Part shown: positions 33,249 through 41,886 of the stretch, piece by piece | Layout: each line of letters opens with the position of its first letter | Position numbering within the stretch: position 1 is the first letter of the stretch | Source: Muribaculaceae bacterium | GTDB taxonomy: Bacteria; Bacteroidota; Bacteroidia; Bacteroidales; Muribaculaceae | DNA length: 41,886 nucleotides | Direction: 5' to 3' | Assembly (NCBI GenBank): GCA_029061225.1 | Contig: JAIDSM010000013.1 | Location: forward strand, 1 to 41,886 | The notes under the pieces: model-generated | Told to the model about the DNA's origin: nothing | Databases searched by the model: none | Seen by the model: the letters and a program-made list of their open reading frames with translations, nothing else | Position numbers and translations under genes: made by a program

Positions 33249-34328
33249 ATGGAAGAAGTAAGACTCATGAAGGGCAACGAGGCTATAGCCCACGCCGCCA
33301 TCCGCTACGGATGCGACGGCTATTTCGGCTATCCCATCACCCCTCAGTCCGAAGTGCTTGAGACTCTTGAGGCCCTCATGCCTTGGGACACTACCGGAAT
33401 GGTGGTGCTTCAGGCCGAATCTGAAGTGGCCGCCATCAACATGGTATATGGCGGCGCCGCCACCGGAAAGGCCGTCATGACATCGTCGTCATCCCCCGGT
33501 GTCAGCCTCAAGCAGGAAGGCATCTCTTATATAGCGGCTTCGTCGCTCCCTGCCCTTATCCTCAATGTCATGCGCGGAGGTCCCGGCCTCGGCACAATCC
33601 AGCCTTCTCAGGCGGACTATTTCCAGGCTGTGAAGGGTGGCGGCCACGGTGACTATCATCTGATCGTGCTTGCTCCGTCGACCGTCCAGGAGATGGCCGA
33701 TTTCGTGGGGCTCGGTTTCGATCTCGCTTTCAAATACTGCAATCCCTCCATGATTCTCGCCGACGGCATCGTAGGCCAGATGATGGAGAAGGTGGTGCTT
33801 CCCGTGCAGAGGCCCCGCCGCACTGACGCCGAGATACGCGAACAGTGTCCCTGGGCAGTGACCGGGCGTGAAGGTCGCCGCAAGCGCAATGTGGTGACTT
33901 CGCTTGAGCTTGAGTCAGACAAGATGGAAGTGATCAACGATCAGCTCCAGGCAAAATACCGCGAGATAGAGGCCAATGAGACACGCTGGGAGGAAATAGA
34001 CACCGAAGGCGCAGACTACCTGATCATCTCTTTCGGTTCGGTAGCCCGTATCTCCACCAAGGCAAAGGAACTTGCCGAGGAGGAGGGCCTCAAGGTAGGG
34101 GTGCTTCGCCCCATCACGCTATGGCCTTTCCCGTCGGAGGCTATCCGCAAGGCAGCTGAAGGCAAGAAAGGTATACTCGTGGTAGAGCTCAATGCCGGGC
34201 AGATGATAGAAGATGTCCGTCTGGCCGTACATGACTCACTCCCCGTGAAGCATTTCGGACGTATGGGCGGCATCATACCGAGTCCATCCGAGATCGTCAA
34301 CGCCCTCAAGGGTATGATTAATTATTAA
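33249..34328 (+). CDS. 2-oxoacid:ferredoxin oxidoreductase alpha subunit (VorB/KorA type)
   Basis: This 359-aa subunit carries the pyrimidine-binding domain of the TPP enzyme and domain II. GNEAIAHAAIRYGCDGYFGY (9-28) and PITPQSEVLE are the family start. AESEVAAINMVYGGAATGK holds the conserved Glu that activates TPP, followed by TSSSSPGVSLKQEGISY. GGPGLGTIQPSQADYFQ is another signature. Whether it uses 2-oxoglutarate or branched-chain 2-oxoacids cannot be settled; similarity of layout favours the VorB/KorA group over pyruvate enzymes. A 114-base repeat-filled gap follows. Confidence 0.9.
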   Translation: MEEVRLMKGNEAIAHAAIRYGCDGYFGYPITPQSEVLETLEALMPWDTTGMVVLQAESEVAAINMVYGGAATGKAVMTSSSSPGVSLKQEGISYIAASSLPALILNVMRGGPGLGTIQPSQADYFQAVKGGGHGDYHLIVLAPSTVQEMADFVGLGFDLAFKYCNPSMILADGIVGQMMEKVVLPVQRPRRTDAEIREQCPWAVTGREGRRKRNVVTSLELESDKMEVINDQLQAKYREIEANETRWEEIDTEGADYLIISFGSVARISTKAKELAEEEGLKVGVLRPITLWPFPSEAIRKAAEGKKGILVVELNAGQMIEDVRLAVHDSLPVKHFGRMGGIIPSPSEIVNALKGMINY

Positions 34329-34442
34329 TTTTTAATTATAAATTATTAATGATTAATTATTAAAGTTTAAGTATAATTCATGATTAATCATGATGCAACA
34401 TGATATATCATGATAAATCATGTCTAAACTGACAACTGAAAA
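34329..34442. repeat. Repeat-filled spacer between alpha and beta subunit genes
   Basis: The first half is a degenerate TAATTATTAATTTTTAATTA array. The second holds several TCATGATTAATCATGA / CATGATATATCATGA palindromes that would form hairpins. The same ATGATATATCATGA family occurs before murC. No promoter is apparent, so alpha and beta are probably still one transcript. Confidence 0.75.
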
Positions 34443-35201
34443 ATGGAACTACAAGATATAATCCGTCCTGAAAACAAGGTCTACGCGGCTCCAGAGCTTC
34501 TCGACGAGGTCAATATGCATTATTGTCCGGGCTGCAGCCACGGAGTGATCCATAAGCTCGTGGCAGAGGTGATCGCAGAGCTCGGTATCGTGGAGCGTAC
34601 CGTCGGCGTGTCGCCTGTTGGCTGCGCCGTGTTCGCCTACAATTACATTGACTGCGACTGGATCGAGGCCGCTCACGGGCGTGCCCCGGCTGTCGCGACC
34701 GCCGTCAACCGTCTATGGCCCGAAAACGTAGTGTTCACCTATCAGGGCGACGGCGATATGTCGGCTATCGGCACCGCAGAGACGATCCATGCTGCCAACC
34801 GTGGCGAGAACATCGTGATGATCTTCGTCAACAATGCTATCTACGGCATGACGGGCGGACAGATGGCTCCCACCACACTCATCGGCCAGAAGACCGCGAC
34901 TTCCCCCTATGGACGCCGTGTCGACCTGAACGGCCATCCCCTCGAGATCACCAATCTCCTGAAGGAGCTCGACGGCACCTGCTACGTCACCCGCCAGAGT
35001 GTTCATACTCCCGCTAATGTGCGCAAGACAAAGGCAGCCCTCAAGAAGGCGTTCCAGAATGCCATCGACAAGAAGGGCACGAGTGTGGTAGAAGTGGTAT
35101 CCACCTGCAATTCCGGCTGGAAGATGAGTCCCGAGAAGGCCAACGAATGGATGGCTCAGAATATGTTTGAGAAATATCCTCTCGGCGACCTAAAGGTTTA
35201 A
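34443..35201 (+). CDS. 2-oxoacid:ferredoxin oxidoreductase beta subunit (TPP-binding)
   Basis: This 252-aa subunit binds the TPP diphosphate. Cys28 and Cys31 lie in YCPGCSHG, a family motif near the start. GDGDMSAIG (102-110), then VNNAIYGMTGGQMAPT (129-144), is the classic GDG...NN TPP/Mg2+ motif. It catalyses oxidative decarboxylation of a 2-oxoacid to acyl-CoA together with alpha and gamma. It is followed 24 bases later by the gamma subunit gene. Confidence 0.92.
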   Translation: MELQDIIRPENKVYAAPELLDEVNMHYCPGCSHGVIHKLVAEVIAELGIVERTVGVSPVGCAVFAYNYIDCDWIEAAHGRAPAVATAVNRLWPENVVFTYQGDGDMSAIGTAETIHAANRGENIVMIFVNNAIYGMTGGQMAPTTLIGQKTATSPYGRRVDLNGHPLEITNLLKELDGTCYVTRQSVHTPANVRKTKAALKKAFQNAIDKKGTSVVEVVSTCNSGWKMSPEKANEWMAQNMFEKYPLGDLKV

Positions 35202-35225
35202 TCGAACAACGTAAAACGCAGAACA

Positions 35226-35768
35226 ATGAAAACAGAAATAATAGCCGCAGGATTCGGCGGACAGGGTGTGCTCTCGATGGGCAAGATCCTTGCTTATTCC
35301 GGCCTCATGGACGATAAGGAAGTGACATGGATGCCTTCCTACGGTCCCGAACAGCGTGGCGGCACAGCCAACGTCACCGTTATCCTCAGCGACGAACGCA
35401 TCTCTTCGCCCGTTCTCGACACCTACGACATAGTCATCGCCCTCAATCAGCAGAGTCTTGATAAGTTCGCGCCCCGCGTCAAGGCGGGCGGCATTCTGAT
35501 CTATGATACAAACGGCATACACAATCATCCGACACGTGAGGACATCACGATCTATCCTATCGATGCCATGGACGCTGCCCTCGAGCTTGGCAACTCCAAG
35601 GCCTACAACATGATTGTGATGGGAGCCTTGCTTGAAGCGATGGAGTATAAGCTTCCGATGGAAAACGTAGTAAAAGGCCTTAAGAAATCCCTTCCCGAAC
35701 GTCATCATAAGCTCATCCCGCTCAATCAGCAGGCTATCGAGAAAGGACGCACGTTGCTTAAGAAATAA
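35226..35768 (+). CDS. 2-oxoacid:ferredoxin oxidoreductase gamma subunit
   Basis: The 180-aa gamma subunit contributes the CoA-binding domain. GFGGQGVLSMGKILA (9-23) is its Rossmann-like glycine motif, and PSYGPEQRGGTANVTV (about 38-53) is the family signature. It is the last gene of the operon and is followed 21 bases later by a strong terminator. The spacer before it has the CGTAAAACGCAGAA motif also seen before murC and, in part, before the alpha gene. Confidence 0.92.
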   Translation: MKTEIIAAGFGGQGVLSMGKILAYSGLMDDKEVTWMPSYGPEQRGGTANVTVILSDERISSPVLDTYDIVIALNQQSLDKFAPRVKAGGILIYDTNGIHNHPTREDITIYPIDAMDAALELGNSKAYNMIVMGALLEAMEYKLPMENVVKGLKKSLPERHHKLIPLNQQAIEKGRTLLKK

Positions 35769-35789
35769 CTATTCCATATATTTTCCCCG

Positions 35790-35822
35790 GGAGGAGCGCC
35801 ATCCGACGCTCCTCCTTTTTTT
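35790..35822 (+). terminator. Terminator of the oxidoreductase operon
   Basis: The 9-bp GC-rich stem GGAGGAGCG/CGCTCCTCC (35790-35798 with 35807-35815) is followed by seven T. Confidence 0.92.
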
Positions 35823-35862
35823 ACTGATTCCGGGTCTATGATATGGATTGAAGAAATCGGGT

Positions 35863-36010
35863 GTATTCCTAAAAAGTGGTAAAATTACCGGTTTTTAGGA
35901 ATACCGATATCTTTCAGATTTGTCTTGTCAAATCTGGAAGCGGCTAAAAGCGAGGTCTACCTTTAGCCGCTATAAGATTAGAGGGGATACCTCCGAAGAA
36001 GCATCCCCTC
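35863..36010. repeat. Run of four hairpins between convergent operons
   Basis: (1) 35863-35904: a 42-bp near-perfect palindrome, GTATTCCTAAAAA/TTTTTAGGAATAC enclosing GGTAAAATTACC on the same centre. (2) 35911-35940: CTTTCAGATTTG/CAAATCTGGAAG, 12 pairs with one G-U. (3) 35939-35971: AGCGGCTAAA/TTTAGCCGCT. (4) 35981-36010: GAGGGGAT/ATCCCCTC, followed on the plus strand by ATTTTATT. The last may serve as a terminator; for the minus-strand sus transcript the T runs are weak. The dense packing suggests a structured RNA 3' end or an extragenic palindromic element. Confidence 0.75.
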
Positions 36011-36032
36011 ATTTTATTCTCTGAAGAATCGA

Positions 36033-36860
36033 TCACTCGTAAGGAACGAAGAAACTGTAATTATAACCTATGGAGCCTGCGCTTACACACCATGCGAGGT
36101 AGAAGAACGCCGAGCCGTCTTCATATAGTCCGCTTTCATAGCCGTTGCTTGTCACAAAAGCCTCATTACCCTGCCAGTAGCCAATGTCTTGCACAAACAT
36201 AGTGCCGTAGTTGCCATAAGTCCACGGTGTATTTGTAGGCTTAACCCTGAAGTAACGGTATTTTCCGTCTTCGTCTTCTCCGGTGAGGTCAAGCATATCC
36301 ATCTTGACTGCAGTGCCTTCTCCAAAGATTCCATTGAGTCGATAGAGGTTTTCATCTGTCGTACAAACCTCGAGACTTGCCTCCACTGATTGAATACCAG
36401 CCACCGCAGGCACGATATCGTTGTTGTAGATGAATGTGCCCTGCTTTACGAGATTCCAGCTGAGACCAGTGAATGTAACTTTGTTTCCCAGAGAAGATCC
36501 GTTAGCGACAGCGGCGATAGTGTAGTCACCGTGAATATCGGTAAGCGTGATATCGGCATAGCCGTTGCCTCCGAGATTCTCGACAGCTTTACCGTCTGTC
36601 TCAACCTTGGAAAGAAGCTGGGCCTCGTTGAGATTCTCTACGTCTGCGGAAGGAACGGCAAGATACTTAACTGAAGAGACTTTGTTGTTCGTGACGAAAC
36701 GTACGGTCACGTCATTGTCGGGATTACCTTCAGCCGGAGCATATGTGTAGAGAGTCACAGCCGGATTTGGATCAGACCCAGGCATCGATCCTTCATCTGC
36801 GCTGCACGCCCAGAGCATCGGGGCGGCTGCGAGTATCACAATATATTTTAATGCTTTCAT
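36033..36860 (-). CDS. Surface lipoprotein of a sus locus (SusE-like position)
   Basis: This 275-aa lipoprotein has a signal ending in the lipobox MLWAC (Cys19), then the acidic SADEGS, which fits export to the cell surface. Residues about 30-130 look like an Ig/FN3-type beta domain (VTLYTYAPAEGNPDNDVTVRF). The rest has Trp/Tyr-rich segments (TNTPWTYGNYGTMF, DIGYWQGNEAF, SAFFYLAWCVS) that could bind glycans. It is the third gene after susC and susD, 21 bases after susD, the place where SusE/SusF-like binding proteins are found. I do not recognise the precise family. Confidence 0.8.
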   Translation of the reverse strand: MKALKYIVILAAAPMLWACSADEGSMPGSDPNPAVTLYTYAPAEGNPDNDVTVRFVTNNKVSSVKYLAVPSADVENLNEAQLLSKVETDGKAVENLGGNGYADITLTDIHGDYTIAAVANGSSLGNKVTFTGLSWNLVKQGTFIYNNDIVPAVAGIQSVEASLEVCTTDENLYRLNGIFGEGTAVKMDMLDLTGEDEDGKYRYFRVKPTNTPWTYGNYGTMFVQDIGYWQGNEAFVTSNGYESGLYEDGSAFFYLAWCVSAGSIGYNYSFFVPYE

Positions 36861-36881
36861 CTTAGATTCGTTTGTCAGTTA

Positions 36882-38555
36882 TTACCAGGTATATTCGGGA
36901 GAATTGCCATCCGGAGTCACAGGAGCCGGATTGGACACTATTGCTTTATTATAGTTGCTTTCAGTCTGGATGATACACAGGTTCATCCAGTTTGGAGTCT
37001 CCTGCATGTTCCAGCGATAACCGTCATTGTGGTTAGAATTAGGATAGCTGCGGATGATGCCTTTTTCGAGACGCTTGATGTCGAATGTAGCAAGACCTTC
37101 TGCCCAGAATTCGATACGGCGCTGCCACCAGACTTCATTCTGGAATGCCGGAGTCTTGGTATTATAATATGCCTCATTGTGCTGTCCGTAGACATACTGT
37201 GGGTCACGAGTCTTTGCGAATGCCTCGAGGAGCGCCTTTCCCCGACCTTCATCCTGCATGCCGGCGGCCTCAGCTTCGATGAGCTTCATCTCCTCCACAC
37301 GCATGATGGGAAGGTCGACACACCAGCCTACATACTGGGGATTGTCATGGTTGCCACCTTTAGAGCGGAACTTCAGGGAAAGACCCCCGAACTGCTCCTG
37401 CGCGAGACCAGTACCGTATACATACTCAGGAACGTCGGAATATTCTGCAAGCGCGGTGAGCACCTCCTCCTCGGTTTCCATCTCATCAATGGCGAAGTCG
37501 AGGAAGCACTTCTTGCGGCAGTCTGTAGCAGGGACAGTCTCATAGAGGTGACGGTCGATGATCATACAGCCTCCGTAGGTGTTGTAGTAGCCAAGACCGG
37601 AAGAATCCGACGGGAACTCACAGATCATCCAAGTGCCCCAGCTGTTGTCGCCGTCATTGTAGGTCTGACAGGTATCAGTAGGCTTGATCTGCATGGCGAA
37701 CATCCATGAATTACCCCAGTTGGCATTGTTGAAGCCATTGGTGCGGTCGGTGTACTGCTCAGCGGTCAGCACTTCATAGCCTTGTGCTGCTAGTTTGGCG
37801 TATTTCTCAGCGTTAGCCCAGTCGCGCATGATCAGATAGGCGCGGGCACGAAGACCATTTACTACAGAAACGTCAGGAGTATATTTGTCTGAGCGCTTGT
37901 AGTCGGCAAGAAGTACCTCTGCCTTGTCAAGATCGGAAAGTATGAACTCATACATCTCCTTATTGGTGGCACATGGATTGTCCTGAGCCTCTAATGTAGT
38001 GGTCTTATCAGTGACGATGGGCACTGTGAGAGCCTGATCATTGGAGCCGTAGGTCTGGGGTGCGAACATCTGTGCGAGTTCAAGATAATAGAGGGCACGC
38101 ATGGTGTATGCGATGCCGGCGCCTGATTTCTTGCTGTCGTCCGGATCATCTCCGGCCATGCCGAGCACTGTATTGCAGGCACGGATCTGGCGATAGTAGA
38201 AAGTCCAGGGATACTGACAGTTGAGATATGTCGGACCAAGCGAATAGTTGGCTTCATACCATGGTGAAAACCAGTTGTTGCCGTAAGCTACGATATCATC
38301 GCCCATTACGTCACGGTCAAGATAGAACGAGGAATATCCGAAGTCGTTTGATTTCTGATAGCTGGAGCCGGTGAATGTGAACTCACCGTTGTTGTTGTCG
38401 ATGATAGCAGAGACGAAGTTGTCGAAAGAGCCGGGTGCATCCGCAGCCTGGTCGGTAGTGACATAGCCGTTCTGCTGAGCCGGGAATTCCTGAATGCAGG
38501 AAGTAGGGAGCACCATTAGCGCCGCGCCGGCGATATATAATGATAATTTTTTCAT
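36882..38555 (-). CDS. SusD/RagB-family nutrient-binding lipoprotein
   Basis: SusD-like proteins cap the SusC transporter and bind the glycan or peptide. From the ATG at 38555 the protein is 557 aa, with lipobox LPTSC (Cys20). It has the N-terminal TPR-type helices (YTMRALYYLELAQMFAP, about 150-166) and the C-terminal segment with RRIEFWAEGLATFDIKRLEKG, a strong SusD signature. An in-frame ATG at 38588 would add 11 Lys-rich residues and weaken the signal peptide, so it is not preferred. It lies 36 bases after susC. Confidence 0.94.
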   Translation of the reverse strand: MKKLSLYIAGAALMVLPTSCIQEFPAQQNGYVTTDQAADAPGSFDNFVSAIIDNNNGEFTFTGSSYQKSNDFGYSSFYLDRDVMGDDIVAYGNNWFSPWYEANYSLGPTYLNCQYPWTFYYRQIRACNTVLGMAGDDPDDSKKSGAGIAYTMRALYYLELAQMFAPQTYGSNDQALTVPIVTDKTTTLEAQDNPCATNKEMYEFILSDLDKAEVLLADYKRSDKYTPDVSVVNGLRARAYLIMRDWANAEKYAKLAAQGYEVLTAEQYTDRTNGFNNANWGNSWMFAMQIKPTDTCQTYNDGDNSWGTWMICEFPSDSSGLGYYNTYGGCMIIDRHLYETVPATDCRKKCFLDFAIDEMETEEEVLTALAEYSDVPEYVYGTGLAQEQFGGLSLKFRSKGGNHDNPQYVGWCVDLPIMRVEEMKLIEAEAAGMQDEGRGKALLEAFAKTRDPQYVYGQHNEAYYNTKTPAFQNEVWWQRRIEFWAEGLATFDIKRLEKGIIRSYPNSNHNDGYRWNMQETPNWMNLCIIQTESNYNKAIVSNPAPVTPDGNSPEYTW

Positions 38556-38591
38556 TTTTCTTTTCTTTTTAATGATTTTGATTGACAATCA

Positions 38592-41500
38592 TTAGAAGGT
38601 AATCTCTACACCGCCGGAAACACTGCGCATCGGTGAGTAAGCTCCGAGTGAAGTATTGCCATCGAACGAATACCTTGGATCAAGACCTTGGCGGGCTGAC
38701 CAGAAGCAGAGGTTCTCTCCTGCACAATAGATGCGCATCTTGCTGATCTCTTTCCAGAACTTAGGCACGGTAAAGCCTACGACGAATGATGAGAAGTTGA
38801 GATATCCGGCGTTGGTCAGGAAGCGGTCGGAAGTAAGATATCCCTGAGTGTCGCCGATCTGCCAGCGGGGAAGGTTGGAATTTGTATTGCTTGGACTCCA
38901 CTCCTTGATGTAGTCTTTATGTATGGTATTGGCTGAAGTCTGGGTCAGGCTTGATTCAGGCGACATGAGTGAAGCGTAGCGGGAATCCATCACCTTTCCA
39001 CCGATCTGGTAATCGAAATTAAGCGTGAAGTCAAACCACTTCAGACGAGCCGTGGTGCTGAGGCCGCCATAAGCTTTCGGCAGGATTGAGCCTACAGTAT
39101 AGCGTGATGCCTGGGTAGTCTCGGTTGTGACGTAATCCATAGATTTGATTTTACCGGGCTTCTGTGTAGTCATGGAGCCGTTTTCCTGAATAAGGTTTGG
39201 ATCGTAGTAATAGAGAGCTTCTCCATGTTCGTTGATACCTGCGAAAGCGTATGTCATATAGTTGTATAGTTCACCGCCTTCCGCAAACCAGTGGTTTGAT
39301 TCATAGAATCCTCCGTAGTTCTTTGTCTTCTGCTCTGGAAGAGAGACGATTTTTGTCTTGTTGGTCGATATGTTGGCTGATATAGACCATTCGAAGTCTC
39401 TTGTCTGGATCGGTGTTCCGGTAAGTGATATCTCGACACCTGTGTTGCGGATTGTGCCCATGTTGCCGTAATATCCGCGAGCTCCCGTTGACTCCGGAAT
39501 GGAGAGCCAGAAGAGAAGGTTGCTTGTATTCTTGTTGTAGAAATCCACATTACCGAAGAGACGGTTCTTGAAGAAACCGAATTCAAGACCGGCGTTGAGG
39601 TTGGTTGTCGTTTCCCATGTGATGTCCGGATTTCCAAGCGAGCGGAAGGTAGGAGACATGTATTTGTCGCCGCTGGCTACGAGGGAATAGTTATCTGTCC
39701 AGTAATAGCTGCCGCCGAGGTTGTCGTTGCCCTGCTGGCCGATACTGAGCTTAAGCTTCAGGTAGTCGAGCCAGTTCTTGGAAGCCTCCATGAAGTTTTC
39801 CTTGGATATCATCCAAGCTGCGCCGACGCTCCAGAAGTCGCCCCAGCGGTGATCCTTTGCAAAGCGTGAGGATGCGTCGCGGCGGTAGGAAGCGGAAGCG
39901 TAGTATTTTTCCTTGAAGTTATACTGAGCGCTGCCGAACCAGCCTTCCACATTGTAGCGTCCCTTATAGGATGTATTCTGAGAGAAGTTGTGGTTGGCGA
40001 AAGCGAAGAGCTCAAGGATGTCGGGTGAGAAACCACCTTCGGCGTAACCCTGAAGGAATGTGTTGTCTACACGGTAGTATTCATGACCTGCGAGTACGTT
40101 GAGGTAGTGATCGCCGAAATACTTGTAGAATGTAAGGGTCTGAGAATTGTTGGTGCGAACGGAGTTGGTGTCGCTCTTACCGAGTTTGCCGTTAACGGTA
40201 GTATTGAGGGTATTGTAGACACTTCCGTAATAGGTGTACTGGTTGAGACCCCAGTTGACGTTGCTCAGGACATCGAGTTTGAGATAGTCTGTGAAGTCGA
40301 ATGTCGCGCTGAGTGTAGCGTTGAGGGCATTGCGGGTGGTCTGAGCGAGGTCGAGAGCCTGCGCGCCGATCGCGTTGCCGGGAGAAGAGAAAGGACGGGA
40401 TCCGTTGACATAGGTGTTTACACCGAAGTCATACATCGGCATACCGTTGGCATCCTTCATTATATAAGGAGTGCCGGGCTTTCCGTCCACCTCATCATAT
40501 GTGCGTACATACATCGGGAAGATAGGAGCGGCCATGGCAGTGAAGTAAAGCACGTTGCCTGCTCCCCAGTTGCTGTTGTCAAGGTCGGAGTTGCCCTTTG
40601 TGCTTGAGTGGGTATATGAAATACGCGCACCAAGCTTCAGCCATTTCTTCACCTGATATTCACTACGGATCTGAGCCGTCACGCGGTCATAATTTGATGG
40701 CTTCAAGATACCTTCTTCTCCGAGGTAGGATAGGCTGGCATAGAAGTTCGACTTTTCGTTGCCGCCGTTAACGCTGAAGTTATATTCCTGACGGAAACCG
40801 GTCTGATAGGCGATATCGTTGAAGTTGTCAGGGATAAGGTAGCGGTTCTCCCCGTTGAGCTGATAGTAGCGACCGAGAGTGGCGTTAGGGTTCAGCTTGC
40901 CGTTGAGACCGATAAGGTTCTCACCCTCCGGAAGAGTATAGGCATTATACTTGAGGAGTTCGAGCATCTTGGTGTTGGCAGCTGCATTTGCTGCGGCCGG
41001 AGTCATGCCCTGCTGGAGGAAGTTGTAGTTGTAGATCTGTGAATAGAAAGCCTCGTAGTATTCACCCGGATCTGTAATCACGTCGTAGTCCTGCACGGCG
41101 CGGGTGTTTGCGCCCCACTTGGCGTTGACCTTTATCTCAGCATCTCTGTTGGAGCCCTTCTTGGTGGTGATGATCACTACGCCGGAAGCACCGCGGGCAC
41201 CGTAAAGTGCGGCTGAGGCAGCGTCCTTGAGGACGGAGATGGAAGCGATGTCGTCCTGTGAGATGTTGCTGAGGCTCTCCGGATAAGGAGCGCCGTCTAC
41301 AATGATAAGCGGCTGGGTATCGGAATATATTGAGGATAGGCCGCGGATAGTGATGTTGCCGTTGCCGGAACCTGGAGCGCCGGAAGTGGAACGGAGCTGA
41401 AGACCCGGTACAGAGCCGACGAGTGCGTCAGTGACGTTGGCGGTAGTACGGCTCTTGAGGTCGTCCGCGTTCACTACGGATGCCGCGCCGGTGAATGCTT

Positions 41501-41840
41501 CCTTGGTAGTTGTACCGAAAGCCACAACCATCACGTCGTCGAGTGCTGTTGCCGTAGAGGAAAGGCTTACCACCATATTGTTGGAGAGCTGTACGGTAGC
41601 GGGTTTGTAGCCTACATACGAAAATTCTGCTTGAGTGACGTACTGGGGAACAGTAAGTGTGAAGTTGCCGTCGAGATCAGTGGCAGTGCCCTGTCCTCCT
41701 CCGATCGGCATGACTGTTGCTCCGATAAGCGGTTCATTGGTTTCCGCATCTACAACGGTGCCGTGATACGTGGAGTTCTGGGCCATAAGGCTCCAGCTGC
41801 ACGCCATCAGCGCCACCAAAATTAGAAACAATTTTCTCAT
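38592..41840 (-). CDS. SusC/RagA-family TonB-dependent outer-membrane transporter
   Basis: This is a 1082-aa TonB-linked transporter. A signal peptide (MRKLFLILVALMACSWSLMA) is followed by a carboxypeptidase-regulatory-like beta domain (about 22-100, GTVVDAETNEPLIGATVMPI). Next come the TonB-box region (DDVMVVAFGTTTKEAFTGA) and the plug with TTANVTDALVGSVPGLQLRS and GSGNGNITIRGLSSI. A 22-strand barrel follows, ending in SVSGGVEITF. With the next gene's SusD it forms a lidded import pore. The substrate cannot be predicted because no glycoside hydrolase, sulfatase or regulator lies in the window. No promoter is visible in the 46 bases upstream. Confidence 0.95.
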   Translation of the reverse strand: MRKLFLILVALMACSWSLMAQNSTYHGTVVDAETNEPLIGATVMPIGGGQGTATDLDGNFTLTVPQYVTQAEFSYVGYKPATVQLSNNMVVSLSSTATALDDVMVVAFGTTTKEAFTGAASVVNADDLKSRTTANVTDALVGSVPGLQLRSTSGAPGSGNGNITIRGLSSIYSDTQPLIIVDGAPYPESLSNISQDDIASISVLKDAASAALYGARGASGVVIITTKKGSNRDAEIKVNAKWGANTRAVQDYDVITDPGEYYEAFYSQIYNYNFLQQGMTPAAANAAANTKMLELLKYNAYTLPEGENLIGLNGKLNPNATLGRYYQLNGENRYLIPDNFNDIAYQTGFRQEYNFSVNGGNEKSNFYASLSYLGEEGILKPSNYDRVTAQIRSEYQVKKWLKLGARISYTHSSTKGNSDLDNSNWGAGNVLYFTAMAAPIFPMYVRTYDEVDGKPGTPYIMKDANGMPMYDFGVNTYVNGSRPFSSPGNAIGAQALDLAQTTRNALNATLSATFDFTDYLKLDVLSNVNWGLNQYTYYGSVYNTLNTTVNGKLGKSDTNSVRTNNSQTLTFYKYFGDHYLNVLAGHEYYRVDNTFLQGYAEGGFSPDILELFAFANHNFSQNTSYKGRYNVEGWFGSAQYNFKEKYYASASYRRDASSRFAKDHRWGDFWSVGAAWMISKENFMEASKNWLDYLKLKLSIGQQGNDNLGGSYYWTDNYSLVASGDKYMSPTFRSLGNPDITWETTTNLNAGLEFGFFKNRLFGNVDFYNKNTSNLLFWLSIPESTGARGYYGNMGTIRNTGVEISLTGTPIQTRDFEWSISANISTNKTKIVSLPEQKTKNYGGFYESNHWFAEGGELYNYMTYAFAGINEHGEALYYYDPNLIQENGSMTTQKPGKIKSMDYVTTETTQASRYTVGSILPKAYGGLSTTARLKWFDFTLNFDYQIGGKVMDSRYASLMSPESSLTQTSANTIHKDYIKEWSPSNTNSNLPRWQIGDTQGYLTSDRFLTNAGYLNFSSFVVGFTVPKFWKEISKMRIYCAGENLCFWSARQGLDPRYSFDGNTSLGAYSPMRSVSGGVEITF

Positions 41841-41886
41841 ACTGTATTAATTTGATTGTTGTTTGATTTATCTAAACAATATGGTT

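Overview
The window looks like a chromosomal segment of a gut-type Bacteroidales bacterium; Muribaculaceae is my guess, but the family cannot be fixed from sequence reading alone. The evidence for Bacteroidota is a SusC/SusD pair, a secreted protein ending in a type IX-like C-terminal sorting tail, a PASTA-tailed FtsI, an expanded MraY, start codons without Shine-Dalgarno sequences, and promoters of the TTTG-N20-TAnnTTTG type (clearest before recA and yceD). No rRNA, tRNA, CRISPR array, integrase or transposase was seen, so this is mostly core genome.

Layout. 1-795 (-) is the 5' part of an exported protein gene cut by the window edge. 1265-2754 (-) holds nadA and a SpoU/TrmH-type RNA methyltransferase. 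2755-3345 is an AT-rich gap packed with DnaA-box-like 9-mers and is a candidate replication origin; genes diverge from it. 3346-5091 (+) is yceD-rpmF-fabH. 5319-6326 (-) is gapA. 6589-10740 (+) carries mscL, metG and recA. 10858-12003 (-) is a secreted protein made of two near-identical domains.

12206-31954 (-) is one long co-directional run. In transcription order it reads rsmH, ftsL-like, ftsI, murE, mraY, murD, ftsW, murG, murC, ftsQ, ftsA, ftsZ, a THUMP rRNA methyltransferase with an R/D/G-repeat tail, a polytopic membrane protein of unknown function, and pdxB. This is the division and cell wall cluster. It covers most of lipid II assembly from UDP-MurNAc onward plus the Z-ring core. mraZ, murF, murB and ddl are not in it.

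32188-32829 (+) is a small outer-membrane beta-barrel gene divergent from the dcw cluster. 32989-35768 (+) is a four-gene 2-oxoacid:ferredoxin oxidoreductase operon (ferredoxin, alpha, beta, gamma) behind a conspicuous inverted-repeat control region. 35863-36010 is a run of four hairpins between convergent operons. 36033-41840 (-) is susC-susD-lipoprotein, a glycan-uptake locus without any hydrolase or regulator in view.

The points most worth a second look are the candidate oriC with helically phased boxes (2819-3170), an extra copy of the same 9-mer in front of the dcw cluster, the kor operator/terminator palindromes, the hairpin run at 35863-36010, and a small set of intergenic repeat families reused in unrelated gaps. 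I did not find a clearly new multi-gene system.
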